Shown here: in pieces, positions 1 to 7,717 of the stretch
Numbering within the stretch: the stretch's first letter is position 1
Layout of the letters: the number at the start of each line of letters is the position of its first letter
Source: Lysinibacillus sp. BPa_S21
Lineage (GTDB): Bacteria; Bacillota; Bacilli; Bacillales_A; Planococcaceae
Assembly (NCBI RefSeq): GCF_023337795.1
Contig: NZ_JALIRS010000001.1
Location: forward strand, 434,001-498,000
Length of the DNA: 64,000 nucleotides
Direction of reading: 5' to 3'
Position numbers and translations under genes: made by a program
Notes under the pieces: model-generated
Database searches by the model: none
The model's input: the letters and a program-made list of their open reading frames with translations, nothing else
Told to the model about the DNA's origin: nothing

Positions 1-2
1 TA

Positions 3-356
3 TTAATCCTGTTGCTTGTACACTTTGTTTTGCTTGATTGCTAAATATAATGAGTAACTAAACGAAATGAATATTATTACAGAAAAAGTAAACGAGAACG
101 TGGCTTTATAGTAGATTGAAGTAAACAACATGACGATAGAACTGATGATGATGGCTACACGTAGGTAAATATCTGTTTTTTCACTTGGATTAAAAAAATC
201 TTGAAGAATAGCAAATAAATAACTAAATCCGAAAAATATAAAATATTCATAAATAAAAATAGGCTTTACATATTCAGGAATACCAAAAGAAATTATTTTA
301 ACTATAAAAATGAGTAGCACTACATATTTTGTATATTTGCTAAAGGAATTTAACAA
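3..356 (-). CDS. Small multi-pass membrane protein, unknown function
   Basis: A 117-residue protein that I do not recognise. The TTG start at 354-356 is chosen because a GGGAGGG ribosome site at 362-368 lies 5 nt upstream. About four hydrophobic stretches are visible (roughly residues 11-27, 36-53, 66-82 and 86-107), separated by short charged loops, and the tail is Lys/Gln-rich, so it should sit in the cytoplasmic membrane. It is divergent from the BlaI/M56 pair at 637. Nothing in the sequence suggests a catalytic activity. Confidence 0.6.
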   Translation of the reverse strand: MLNSFSKYTKYVVLLIFIVKIISFGIPEYVKPIFIYEYFIFFGFSYLFAILQDFFNPSEKTDIYLRVAIIISSIVMLFTSIYYKATFSFTFSVIIFISFSYSLYLAIKQNKVYKQQD

Positions 357-562
357 AATATCCCTCCCTTATAATGTTAGAGTAACATATTTTGTTAAAA
401 ATAAATAATGCAGTTATGTGGGTCATTTCTTTTGGGCAATGGATTGAAGCATAGGTAGCAACAATTACAAGCAAAATGATTTCAACAAATCGTACTGAGC
501 AGAAACAGCGATATATAGTCGTTGAATTTCTGGAACAGTATTCGAAAAATAAAATCTAATTG

Positions 563-619
563 TTGACAAAAGAGGTTTATTCCAATAAACTCACAAACAA
601 GAGGTTTACTACGATAAAC
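563..619 (+). promoter_or_regulatory. Promoter with two BlaI-type operators
   Basis: TTGACA at 563-568 and TAAACT at 586-591 form a promoter with a 17-nt spacer. Two similar dyads follow: GTTTATTCCAATAAAC at 575-590, between the -35 and -10 boxes, and GTTTACTACGATAAAC at 604-619, just before the ribosome site at 621-628. The paired GTTTA/TAAAC arms, 29 bp apart, fit repression by the BlaI-family protein encoded immediately downstream. Autoregulation is inferred from position. Confidence 0.7.
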
Positions 620-636
620 TTAGGAGGACGATTAGA

Positions 637-999
637 ATGGAACCGTATAAATTGTTCGATGCTGAATACAAATTTGCATGTCTGATTTGGGATCATGAGC
701 CCATTAATTCTACTGATCTTGTTAAGCTGTGCGAAACAGAGCTTGGCTGGAAAAAGTCCACGACCTATACTGTTTTAAGAAAATTATGTAAGCGTGGAAT
801 CCTTAGAAATGAGAAGGCAACGGTCACAGCCGTCGTTAAAAAAGAGGACGCACTGAAATACGAAAGCCAAATGGTTGTTGAAAAATCCTTCAATGGTTCC
901 TTGCCACAGTTTTTAACTGCTTTTCTAGGTGAAAAGGGACTTTCGAATGAGGAAGCGGAAGAGTTGAAGCGGATTATTGAGGAGGCAACGAAAGAATGA
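637..999 (+). CDS. BlaI/MecI-family transcriptional repressor
   Basis: A 120-residue protein of normal BlaI/MecI length with an N-terminal winged helix (about residues 5-75). It includes the family-like stretch WKKSTTYTVLRKLCKRGIL followed by a KKEDAL segment and an acidic helical C-terminal dimerisation tail. In this family the repressor dimer is inactivated when the partner M56 sensor is triggered. The ATG has a GGAGGA site 8 nt upstream. It overlaps the next gene by 4 nt (ATGA), so the two are translationally coupled. Two candidate operators sit in its own promoter. No beta-lactamase gene is nearby, so the inducer and target are unknown. Confidence 0.85.
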   Translation: MEPYKLFDAEYKFACLIWDHEPINSTDLVKLCETELGWKKSTTYTVLRKLCKRGILRNEKATVTAVVKKEDALKYESQMVVEKSFNGSLPQFLTAFLGEKGLSNEEAEELKRIIEEATKE

Positions 1000-2438
1000 A
1001 CCTGTTTCTTATAATCCTTAATATGAGCATTACTGCAAGTTTTGTCGCACTAGCTGTGATCATGGCGAGATTCCTATTGAAGCGCGCTCCTAAAATATTC
1101 TCTTATATTCTATGGGTGGCCGTAGCAATCAGACTGATTATTCCCGTTAGTTTCGCTTCAAGCTTTAGTATATTACGTTTCGTGAAACCTCAGGATAAAA
1201 CAGGCACGGGTTTCCTGGAATTTGTGCCAGCGGAAATTGGTATGCAGAAAACGCCTGTTGTAGATGGTGGCATTAAAGAAGTAAGTCATTTTATAAATTC
1301 ATCTCTTCCAGTGGCTACTCCGATGGCAAGTACAAACCCTATGCAAATCATTATCTGGATTGCAAGTATAATTTGGATAGCAGGTGTAGTTATACTGCTA
1401 CTTTACAGCATTATATCGTACTTCAAAATAGTAGTTAGAGTTCGAACTGCAACACTTGTCAAAGATAATATTTATGAGACTGACCAGATTGCAACACCCT
1501 TTGTTCTTGGTTTTCTGAATCCGAAAATATACATCCCAATCGGCATGAGTGATCATGAGCTGTCTTACATTTTACTTCATGAGCAGATTCATATTATGAG
1601 GCGTGATTATCTCATAAAACCTTTGGCATTTATCATGCTGATCATTCACTGGTTTAATCCGCTCATGTGGTTATCTTACGCGTTGATGAGTAAGGATATG
1701 GAGATGTCCTGCGATGAGAGTGTCGTTAATAAGATGGGCAACCAGATTAAAAGAAGCTACTCAACCTCATTGCTTACTCTTTCCATCAGCAATAAAAGGT
1801 TTCCAACCGGAAGTCCGCTTGCTTTTGGAGAGAGCAATGTGAAAGCAAGAATTAAAAATATTCTTACTTACCGTCAAGCTTCTAAGAGAACAATTGCAGC
1901 ATATATGATTGTTATTATGGCTTTAGTTGTAGGATGTACTGCCAATCCAAAGCCTTTGCAGCAAACGTCACAGGGACCATCAGGATATAATATTGATCAG
2001 CTAATAGAGAACAAAACACTTTATGTAGGTAATGCTACTAAAGTAGGCGGGCTCATCGGTGGAATGCCCAATCCAACAGATTATCAATGGAACATGGCAC
2101 TTCAAACGAAGGTTCAGCCTTATGGAGTGACGATCAATTATAGAATGAAGGATTCTATAAGTAGGAAAGAAGAGAGGAACATAAATGGCGAAGCTTTTCA
2201 TCGTAATGCCATAGTCCTCTTAAGCCTGATTGATAACATCGATAGTATAACCTATTCGATTGTGGACAGCTCGGGTCAAAGCGATGATATAGTTAATAGC
2301 TTTACGTTTACTAGAGAACAGGTAGACAAATTAGTTGGAGAGGATGTCAGACAGTACGCCACAGACGAAAAAAGCCTGCAACAACTTATTGACCGTTTAG
2401 AAAGTCTGCCCTTAAATAAAAACAGTAAGAACCCTTAA
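996..2438 (+). CDS. M56-family BlaR1/MecR1-like metallopeptidase sensor with DUF4825-like C-terminus
   Basis: A 480-residue membrane protein. Hydrophobic helices lie at about 4-28, 33-52, 118-143 and 205-225. The zinc motif HEQIH is at residues 195-199, with a downstream acidic cluster (SCDES near 235), as in M56 peptidases. A further helix near 300-315 leads to an extracytoplasmic tail of about 165 residues resembling DUF4825 rather than the penicillin-binding domain of BlaR1. In the family the sensor cleaves or destabilises its BlaI partner, here the adjacent upstream gene. The sensed signal is probably not a beta-lactam, given the different sensor domain; that is inference. Confidence 0.8.
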   Translation: MNLFLIILNMSITASFVALAVIMARFLLKRAPKIFSYILWVAVAIRLIIPVSFASSFSILRFVKPQDKTGTGFLEFVPAEIGMQKTPVVDGGIKEVSHFINSSLPVATPMASTNPMQIIIWIASIIWIAGVVILLLYSIISYFKIVVRVRTATLVKDNIYETDQIATPFVLGFLNPKIYIPIGMSDHELSYILLHEQIHIMRRDYLIKPLAFIMLIIHWFNPLMWLSYALMSKDMEMSCDESVVNKMGNQIKRSYSTSLLTLSISNKRFPTGSPLAFGESNVKARIKNILTYRQASKRTIAAYMIVIMALVVGCTANPKPLQQTSQGPSGYNIDQLIENKTLYVGNATKVGGLIGGMPNPTDYQWNMALQTKVQPYGVTINYRMKDSISRKEERNINGEAFHRNAIVLLSLIDNIDSITYSIVDSSGQSDDIVNSFTFTREQVDKLVGEDVRQYATDEKSLQQLIDRLESLPLNKNSKNP

Positions 2439-2535
2439 TATTTTCATGGATCACCTTTTCTGAAAACTTTCTAGGATTTGGGTCTTATTGAATACAAGAG
2501 ACTGAAAATTCGCGATATAGTTTGATTGAAATAAA

Positions 2536-2572
2536 AAACTAGGTTTCACCAACAATGTGAGCCTAGTTTTAT
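2536..2572 (+). terminator. Intrinsic terminator after the BlaI/M56 operon
   Basis: Stem AAACTAGGTTTCAC (2536-2549) pairs with GTGAGCCTAGTTT (2556-2568), with one bulged base, and runs into a short T tract. It lies about 100 nt after the M56 stop. Confidence 0.7.
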
Positions 2573-2642
2573 TGTGATGTATAAAAATGTATGCGAAAGT
2601 ACGAAAAATAAGAGGGAAATACATAAAAATTCAAAAAATTAA

Positions 2643-2670
2643 TTGACTCTAGTATTAAATGTGTGATAAA
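2643..2670 (+). promoter_or_regulatory. Candidate promoter of the T-box leader
   Basis: TTGACT at 2643-2648 and GATAAA at 2665-2670 (16-nt spacer) sit just upstream of the first T-box stem. The -10 match is only partial. Confidence 0.45.
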
Positions 2671-2694
2671 AATGATAGTATCAATTCGGAAAAT

Positions 2695-2942
2695 GAATAT
2701 TTGGGCAATGATAGGATTAAGTAGTGAAAATCTCCCTATTTCAGAGAGCTGATGGTTGGTGCGAATCAGTATATAGATGATCATGAATTTCGACCTGGAG
2801 CATCTTTCATAAATCACATGTTGTGAGGAAGTGGAAGACGGTAGTGATTACCGTTATCAAATAAAGTGGTGAAGATTTTTCACAACTAGGGTGGTACCGC
2901 GATATATATCGTCCCTACGTGTTTACGTAGGGGCGTTTTTTT
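2695..2942 (+). ncRNA. Complete T-box riboswitch leader, phenylalanine specifier
   Basis: Stem I carries the conserved AGAGAGC and GGTTGGTG elements (2743-2763) of the apical region. The base pairs AGG with CCT, and the 3' side of the specifier loop at about 2785-2793 reads GAATTTCGA. The codon is TTC or TTT depending on register, and both are Phe. A stem III (ACGGTA 2838-2843 / TACCGT 2849-2854) precedes the exact T-box sequence AGGGTGGTACCGCG at 2888-2901. Antiterminator and terminator are mutually exclusive: CGTCCCTACGT (2910-2920) pairs with ACGTAGGGGCG (2925-2935), then seven T. In the family, uncharged tRNA stabilises the antiterminator. The transporter gene at 3510 is the only plausible target. 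Confidence 0.9.
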
Positions 2943-3031
2943 ATTAAGGTTTAATTCTTGTTGTATTTTCATAACTAGGGTGGTACCGCGATATTTAATC
3001 GTCCCTACGTATTTGCGTAGGGGCGTTTTTT
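2943..3031 (+). repeat. Second T-box/terminator module (no stem I)
   Basis: An exact AGGGTGGTACCGCG at 2977-2990 is followed by a terminator helix CGTCCCTACG / CGTAGGGGCG (3000-3025) and a T run. The T-box word is 89 nt after the first one. The preceding 35 nt (TTAAGG, TCTTGTTGT, TTCATAACT) do not form a tRNA-reading stem I, so this is a duplicated 3' half of the leader. Confidence 0.85.
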
Positions 3032-3120
3032 ATTAAGGCTAATACTCTTGTTATTTTTTCATAACTAGGGTGGTACCGCGATATTTAGTCGTCCCTACGT
3101 ATATGCGTAGGGACGATTTT
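3032..3120 (+). repeat. Third T-box/terminator module (no stem I)
   Basis: An exact AGGGTGGTACCGCG at 3067-3080, 90 nt after copy 2, is followed by CGTCCCTACG and CGTAGGGACG arms (3090-3115) and a T tract. The terminator stem here is a perfect match (GTCCCTACG / CGTAGGGAC), while copies 1, 2 and 4 carry a G-T wobble. Confidence 0.85.
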
Positions 3121-3252
3121 TAACTTCTTTTAGTGGGTATCCAAACACCCGCTAAAAGAAGTTAAAGCCTTCGGCGGGTGTCACGGAATCGGAGAGGATT
3201 TCTTTGTGTAGGTACAAAGCCGATTTCGGACGCAATTATGCTGAGGCATAAT
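3121..3252 (+). repeat. 132-bp insertion with a 17-bp hairpin, splitting the T-box array
   Basis: The T-box words of copies 3 and 4 are 222 nt apart instead of 90, so 132 nt were inserted here. The segment opens with an almost perfect hairpin, AACTTCTTTTAGTGGGT (3122-3138) with its complement at 3147-3163 (one G-T pair). It continues with GC-richer sequence containing GCCTTCGGCGGGTGTCACGG and ends near GCATAATGG. No reading frame or transposase is present. It resembles a dispersed REP-like or MITE-like element. No second copy is visible in this window. Confidence 0.6.
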
Positions 3253-3343
3253 GGATTAAGGTTTTATTCTTGTTGTAGCTTCATAACTAGGGTGGTACCG
3301 CGATATTATATCGTCCCTACGTATTTGCGTAGGGGCATTTTTT
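3253..3343 (+). repeat. Fourth T-box/terminator module (no stem I)
   Basis: TTAAGG, TTCTTGTTGT and TTCATAACT precede an exact AGGGTGGTACCGCG at 3289-3302. Terminator arms CGTCCCTACG (3312-3321) and CGTAGGGGCA (3328-3337) with a T run follow. It has the same 90-nt unit architecture as copies 2 and 3. Confidence 0.85.
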
Positions 3344-3360
3344 GTGAATAGTTTGATGGT

Positions 3361-3405
3361 ATTTACGCAACCAGGAAGGTACCGCGGTATTTTTATCTTC
3401 CCTAG
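3361..3405 (+). repeat. Fifth, degenerate T-box-like copy
   Basis: AGGAAGGTACCGCG at 3373-3386 differs from the T-box word at two positions. GGAAG (3375-3379) can still pair with CTTCC (3398-3402), replacing the GGG/CCC pairing of the other copies. No terminator hairpin with a T run follows, so this copy may be a relic or an antiterminator-only fold. Confidence 0.5.
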
Positions 3406-3509
3406 GTTTGAAGGCAGTGGTTGTATGTGAAAGGGGTCATGATAGGCCAAAATGAACAAAGACCGAATTGTCATAAACAAAGAAATAGTAGAAGAGAGGA
3501 GTTAAAGAG

Positions 3510-4847
3510 ATGGAATCACAGCAATGGACATCGAAATTAGGTTTCATTTTAGCCGCAGCAGGCTCGGCAATAGGTCTAGGTGCGATTTGGAAGTTCCCGT
3601 ATATGGCCGGTATTGGAGGTGGCGGTGCATTCTTCTTAATTTTCATCGGTTTTACCTTATTAATTGGTTTACCGTTATTATTGGCGGAATTTGTCATCGG
3701 AAGAAGCGCACAAAAAGAGGCTGTTGAAGCATATAGAACTATTGCTCCAAAGTCGAGGTGGCCGTGGGTTGGTAAATTAGGGATTGTGACTTGTTTCATA
3801 TTGCTGTCATTCTACAGTGTTGTTGGAGGATGGATTTTATTATATTTATGGAATGCCATTACAGGTAGACTGTGGGAAGGAAATGGCTCGTACGAAGCAA
3901 CCTTTGGTGACATCATTTCTAATCCATTTTTAGCGGTTGGATCACAATTATTATTTATTCTGATGACTATTTTTATCGTAAGTAAAGGTGTACAAAATGG
4001 TGTTGAAAAAGTGAATAAATATTTCATGCCAGCCCTATTTGTCTTATTCTTTGTATTGATTATTCGTGCTCTTACATTAGATGGGGCAGTGGAAGGGGTT
4101 CGTTTCTTCTTACAGCCAGATTTCTCAAATGTTACATCTGAAATTATTTTATATGCGATGGGGCAATCGTTCTTCTCATTATCTGTCGGTGTGGGCGTAA
4201 TGGTAACCTATAGCTCATACTTACCGAAAGAAGAAAGTTTACCACGTTCTGCATTTTCTATTGTCGGTTTAACGCTTGTCATTACATTGCTTGCAGGGCT
4301 TGCTATTTTCCCAGTAGTATTCGCATTTGGAATGGAACCATCGCAAGGACCTGGTCTATTATTTATTGTCTTGCCAGCTATTTTCAGTAAAATGGCATTC
4401 GGAAAAGTGTTCTTCATTATTTTCTTGTTACTATTTTTCTTTGCAACGATTACATCAGCCATTTCCATGTTGGAAATTAGTGTGGCCTCTATAACGGCAA
4501 AAGGGAATGGGAAGCGCGAAAAAATGGCATTGATTGTCGGATTACTAATCTTTGTTGTTGGGATTCCATCGGCTTTATCATATGGCGTCTTAAGTGATGT
4601 GACATTGTTTGGGAAAACGGTATTTGATTTAGCAGACTATACAGTCAGTAATATTCTTATGCCGCTCGGTGTATTATTAGTTGCGATTTTCGTACCGTTT
4701 AAAATGAAGAAAGATGTCTTAATGAATGAACTGGGCGTAAGTAAAAATAAGGGCTATAAATTATTTGTAATATGGTTATTCTTACTTCGCTATATAGCAC
4801 CACTTGCCATTATTATCGTATTTTTAAATGTAATTGGATTGATCTAA
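3510..4847 (+). CDS. Neurotransmitter:sodium symporter (NSS/SNF) family amino-acid transporter
   Basis: A 445-residue, about 11-helix protein, the short length typical of bacterial NSS members such as MhsT. The N-terminus carries the family signature: [14 protein letters not shown] in helix 1 (about residues 16-29), with the unwound sodium/substrate site, and GGGGAFF. Sodium-coupled uptake of a hydrophobic or aromatic amino acid is the family function. The Phe-type T-box leader upstream points to phenylalanine or aromatic amino acids as substrate; this is inference. The ATG has a GAGGAG site 10 nt upstream. Expression should rise when tRNA-Phe is uncharged. Confidence 0.88.
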   Translation: MESQQWTSKLGFILAAAGSAIGLGAIWKFPYMAGIGGGGAFFLIFIGFTLLIGLPLLLAEFVIGRSAQKEAVEAYRTIAPKSRWPWVGKLGIVTCFILLSFYSVVGGWILLYLWNAITGRLWEGNGSYEATFGDIISNPFLAVGSQLLFILMTIFIVSKGVQNGVEKVNKYFMPALFVLFFVLIIRALTLDGAVEGVRFFLQPDFSNVTSEIILYAMGQSFFSLSVGVGVMVTYSSYLPKEESLPRSAFSIVGLTLVITLLAGLAIFPVVFAFGMEPSQGPGLLFIVLPAIFSKMAFGKVFFIIFLLLFFFATITSAISMLEISVASITAKGNGKREKMALIVGLLIFVVGIPSALSYGVLSDVTLFGKTVFDLADYTVSNILMPLGVLLVAIFVPFKMKKDVLMNELGVSKNKGYKLFVIWLFLLRYIAPLAIIIVFLNVIGLI

Positions 4848-4851
4848 ATAT

Positions 4852-4887
4852 AAAAGGCCCTAGCATATCGTTATGTTAGGGCCTTTT
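4852..4887 (+). terminator. Intrinsic terminator after the NSS transporter
   Basis: AAAAGGCCCTA (4852-4862) pairs perfectly with TAGGGCCTTTT (4877-4887) around a 14-nt loop. The stem is symmetrical and would work in both directions. Confidence 0.8.
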
Positions 4888-4934
4888 CGCTATAAAGTTA
4901 ACCGTTTTGCCATTCGTATACTTTAACAAAGTAA

Positions 4935-5110
4935 ACTGATCAGGTCCAAGAGGAAAGTGATCAGGTCCTGCAAAAAACTGCTCAGGTCCAAGAGAAAAGT
5001 GATCGGGTTCCTCAAGAAACTGCTCAGGTCCAAGAGAAAAGTGATCGGCTCCCCCTAAAAACTGCACAGGTAAAGAGAACACCAATCGGATCACTTCAAG
5101 AATCGCTCTG
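4935..5110. repeat. Intergenic 21-nt-period repeat array A (about 8 units)
   Basis: The word TCAGG or TCGGG recurs at 4940, 4961, 4982, 5003, 5024, 5045 and 5066 (as ACAGG), exactly 21 nt apart. Two weaker units follow near 5086 and 5106. Units alternate between CTGCTCAGGTCCAAGAGAAA and GTGATC-type forms, so a 42-nt superunit is visible. Frames stay open on both strands because 21 is a multiple of 3, but no start codon with a ribosome site exists, so I do not call a gene. Confidence 0.8.
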
Positions 5111-5729
5111 GTCCCTACGAATACAGCCCCTCCACAGAAAAAAGAAACCTACGCAAATCAAAGCAATACCCGCCTAAAACAGATAAAAAATTCAAAAAAA
5201 AGAATAGCTTGACATCATCCATAAATAGCACAAACATCACAATTAGTTCTGCATATCATAATGGAGAAAGCGTTTTCTTCAATTAATATAGAAGAAAGGC
5301 ACTACAATTTTATTAAGTATGCTGAAAAACACTAAATAATTTAAGTATGCACAAAAGGGTTCTTTTAGAGAAACTACGTTATACAAACAAAATAGTTCAT
5401 ATGAATCGCCACATTTAGATTGCTAAAGACGTGGTTTGTTTTACCACGACAGATCTAGGATTGAAAATTTCTGTAAATTTGATGATTTCAGCTAGTTCAG
5501 ACAAATATTTGTACGATTATAGGAATTCTACGAAAAAAATTTGTAAAAACCTTAACTATTTCATACGAAATCCGTATAATAAATCAAACAGTGTGAAAAT
5601 TGTCCATTTTCTATCGATTAATTGCGTGAATTTTTTAAATTGTATTGACGTGAGGAACGATAATTTGTACACTGTGTACATTCAATTGTTTTTTGGAGGA
5701 ATACATTCAATTTAAAAAGTTAGGATTTG
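5110..5729 (+). promoter_or_regulatory. Long upstream region of aspartokinase: cre-like palindrome and promoter
   Basis: The gap holds a near-perfect palindrome AGAAAGCGTTTTCT at 5265-5278 that fits the catabolite-response (cre) pattern. It also holds a good sigma-A promoter, TTGACG (5645-5650), 17 nt, TACACT (5668-5673), about 60 nt before the gene. A TTGGAGGA site at 5693-5700 is not followed by a usable start. No lysine-riboswitch or T-box signature was found. The region is otherwise AT-rich without convincing coding capacity. Confidence 0.5.
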
Positions 5730-7094
5730 ATGGTTATGATCGTATGTAAATTTGGTGGAACATCTGTAGCAAGTGCAGAACAAATTCAAAAAGTAGCAAA
5801 CATTGTAAAATCTAATCCGGCACGTAAAATCGTAGCCGTTTCTGCACCAGGGAAGCGCTCTGGTGACGATATAAAGGTAACGGACTTATTAATTAACTTA
5901 GCAACGGCAGCATTAAAAAATGAAGAAATAGAAAAAGAATTACAAATCGTTGTCAATCGTTTTATGGCGATTGCGGATGATTTGGGGTTAGATCATACAA
6001 TTTGTGATGTGATCGCTGAAGATTTACGTGAACGTGTCCAAGGTGATAAATCGAATGAGGAATTATTTATCGATAGCATCAAAGCGGCAGGAGAAGACAA
6101 TAATGCGAAGCTAATCGCTACTTATTTTAATTCAATCGGTATGCCGGCACGTTACGTAAGTCCAAAAGAAGGTTTGGTCGTCAATGATTTACCTGAACGT
6201 ACGTATGCTTTACCAGAGGCTTATGCTAATTTAGCGCATCTAAAATATACCAAGGAAATTATTGTATTCCCTGGTTTCTTCGGTTACACTAAAGCGGGCA
6301 TACTACGTACATTTGACCGCGGAGGCTCTGATATTACAGGCTCTATTTTAGCAGCTGCTGTTGAAGCGGAGCTTTATGAAAACTTTACGGACGTGGATTG
6401 TGTGTTCTCCGCGAATCCTAAAGTTGTAAATGATCCAGTGGAAATTAAAGAAATTACGTATCGCGAAATGCGCGAATTATCCTATGCAGGCTTTTCAGTT
6501 TTCCACGATGAAGCGTTAATGCCTGTCTATAAGATTGGGGTGCCAGTTAACATAAAAAATACAAATAATCCATCAGCCCCGGGAACTCGTATCGTTCCAA
6601 GACGTTCTACAACAGGACGTCCGGTTACAGGGATCTCGGCAGACAGTGGCTTTTCAACTTTATATGTGTCAAAATATTTGATGAATAGGGAAGTAGGCTT
6701 TGGACGCAAGCTTCTACAAATTTTAGAAGATGAAAATATTTCATATGAACACACACCGTCTGGATTAGACGATATTTCTGTCATTATGCGTTCAAATCAA
6801 ATAACACTAGAAAATGAAGAACGAATTCTTTCTCGTGTGAAAAGTGAGTTAAATGCAGATGATGTGCAAATGCGTCATGGGTTTTCGATGATTGTTATAG
6901 TAGGCGAAGGTATGCGTAATAACACAGGTTTAGCGGCACGTGCTGCTACTGCGATTTCAAAAACAGGTGCAAATATAGAGATGATAAATCAAGGTTCATC
7001 TGAGGTTAGTTTAGTATTTGGTGTGCTACAAGAATATGAAAACCAAATTTTACAAGCACTTTATGGAGAATTTTTTGCGCATGCAAGAGTGTAG
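5730..7094 (+). CDS. Aspartate kinase, AKIII type (monofunctional)
   Basis: A 454-residue enzyme that phosphorylates L-aspartate, the first step towards lysine, threonine and methionine. The N-terminal amino-acid-kinase motif KFGGTSVAS lies at about residues 5-13, and the FDRGGSDITG nucleotide/substrate segment near 190-200. Two ACT regulatory domains occupy roughly 310-450 (IVGEGMRNNTGLAARA). Length and sequence fit the YclM/ThrD-like AKIII of Bacillus. Start choice is uncertain: TTG 5727, ATG 5730 and ATG 5736 are in frame, and the only nearby ribosome site is a weak TAGGA at 5721-5725. It stands alone behind its own promoter. Confidence 0.85.
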   Translation: MVMIVCKFGGTSVASAEQIQKVANIVKSNPARKIVAVSAPGKRSGDDIKVTDLLINLATAALKNEEIEKELQIVVNRFMAIADDLGLDHTICDVIAEDLRERVQGDKSNEELFIDSIKAAGEDNNAKLIATYFNSIGMPARYVSPKEGLVVNDLPERTYALPEAYANLAHLKYTKEIIVFPGFFGYTKAGILRTFDRGGSDITGSILAAAVEAELYENFTDVDCVFSANPKVVNDPVEIKEITYREMRELSYAGFSVFHDEALMPVYKIGVPVNIKNTNNPSAPGTRIVPRRSTTGRPVTGISADSGFSTLYVSKYLMNREVGFGRKLLQILEDENISYEHTPSGLDDISVIMRSNQITLENEERILSRVKSELNADDVQMRHGFSMIVIVGEGMRNNTGLAARAATAISKTGANIEMINQGSSEVSLVFGVLQEYENQILQALYGEFFAHARV

Positions 7095-7113
7095 GGAAAT
7101 AATGTGAAACATA

Positions 7114-7144
7114 AATCAGTGGGGATTCTTTATCCTCACTGATT
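7114..7144 (+). terminator. Hairpin after aspartokinase
   Basis: AATCAGTGGGGAT pairs with ATCCTCACTGATT (one G-T pair), 20 nt after the stop. The T tract is poor, so termination efficiency is doubtful. Confidence 0.45.
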
Positions 7145-7221
7145 AATAGTGTTCTTCCATCGAGCTTTAAGGGCTTTGTTTTCGGGATAGGTAAAAATTA
7201 CTGCTCGTTAATGTGGTGTAA

Positions 7222-7257
7222 ACGCTAATCCTTAAACTGGATTGGTGTTTTCTTTTT
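7222..7257 (+). terminator. Intrinsic terminator upstream of the 60-residue membrane gene
   Basis: ACGCTAATCC (7222-7231) pairs with GGATTGGTGT (7239-7248) using two wobbles, followed by TTTTCTTTTT. It probably closes the aspartokinase transcript. Confidence 0.6.
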
Positions 7258-7307
7258 GGCTGGAATACGGTAAAATCGAGGGCGTACATTGATTGGAGGT
7301 TGTTATT

Positions 7308-7490
7308 TTGAAAAAATTATCAATTGGTATGCTTCTTTCAATGATTGGCATACTATTTGTTTGTTTAACTATTGTGGATATTTTACCGTCCTCGACAAAA
7401 ACAATGAAAATTGTCTATATCGGTATTGGCTGGGTATTTATCATTGCGGGTTCCATTATTCGTTTTAAAACCTTAAAGCAAAGGCAATAA
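7308..7490 (+). CDS. Small two-helix membrane protein
   Basis: 60 residues with two hydrophobic helices (about 8-25 and 36-52) and a Lys/Arg-rich C-terminus. I do not recognise the family. The TTG start at 7308 is preferred over the in-frame TTG at 7293 because a GGAGG ribosome site (7295-7299) lies 8 nt before it and overlaps the upstream candidate. It is monocistronic, between a terminator at 7222 and one at 7641. Confidence 0.6.
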   Translation: MKKLSIGMLLSMIGILFVCLTIVDILPSSTKTMKIVYIGIGWVFIIAGSIIRFKTLKQRQ

Positions 7491-7510
7491 ACGAATATAT
7501 CGAAATTGAA

Positions 7511-7540
7511 TTGTGATAACTCGTGAATTTGTGATACAAT
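7511..7540 (+). promoter_or_regulatory. Candidate promoter of the cobalamin salvage operon
   Basis: TTGTGA (7511-7516), 18 nt, TACAAT (7535-7540). It lies upstream of a terminator at 7641-7678, so transcripts from here would need to read through that hairpin to reach cbiZ. No B12 box is seen in this leader. Confidence 0.4.
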
Positions 7541-7640
7541 TTCAAAAAAATAAATAATTTGAAAATGTTGAAGTTGTGATGCTGTACGATCATTCAAAGG
7601 TTTATATTTGCAATAAATTATTAAATTAAAAATAAACAGT

Positions 7641-7678
7641 ACAAATTCTTCTTTGTAAGAATTTGTTTTTTTATTTTT
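7641..7678 (+). terminator. Intrinsic terminator just before cbiZ
   Basis: ACAAATTCTT (7641-7650) pairs perfectly with AAGAATTTGT (7657-7666), followed by a long T tract. It either ends the upstream small-gene transcript or acts as an attenuator in the leader of the cobalamin operon. Confidence 0.75.
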
Positions 7679-7717
7679 GTTATCGCTTGCCCAACATATT
7701 GAAAAGGAGGCGAGATA

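Noticed and set aside
2001-2201. Minus-strand frame inside the M56 gene, and similar antisense frames elsewhere
   Set aside because: Shadows of well-supported genes with no ribosome site or family resemblance.
3121-3252. Insertion sequence remnant
   Set aside because: No transposase fragment or terminal inverted repeats at the borders; only an internal hairpin. Kept as a small dispersed element.
4876-5094. Minus-strand frame with GPDHFSL/GPEQF heptads
   Set aside because: It is the 21-nt repeat array read on the other strand and no start site supports it.
5431-5715. 94-codon open frame before aspartokinase
   Set aside because: No ribosome site, AT-rich low-information sequence, and the best aspartokinase promoter (5645-5673) lies inside it.
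5110-5729. Lysine riboswitch or T-box ahead of aspartokinase
   Set aside because: No T-box word and no recognisable lysine-riboswitch core in the region; AKIII-type genes often lack them.
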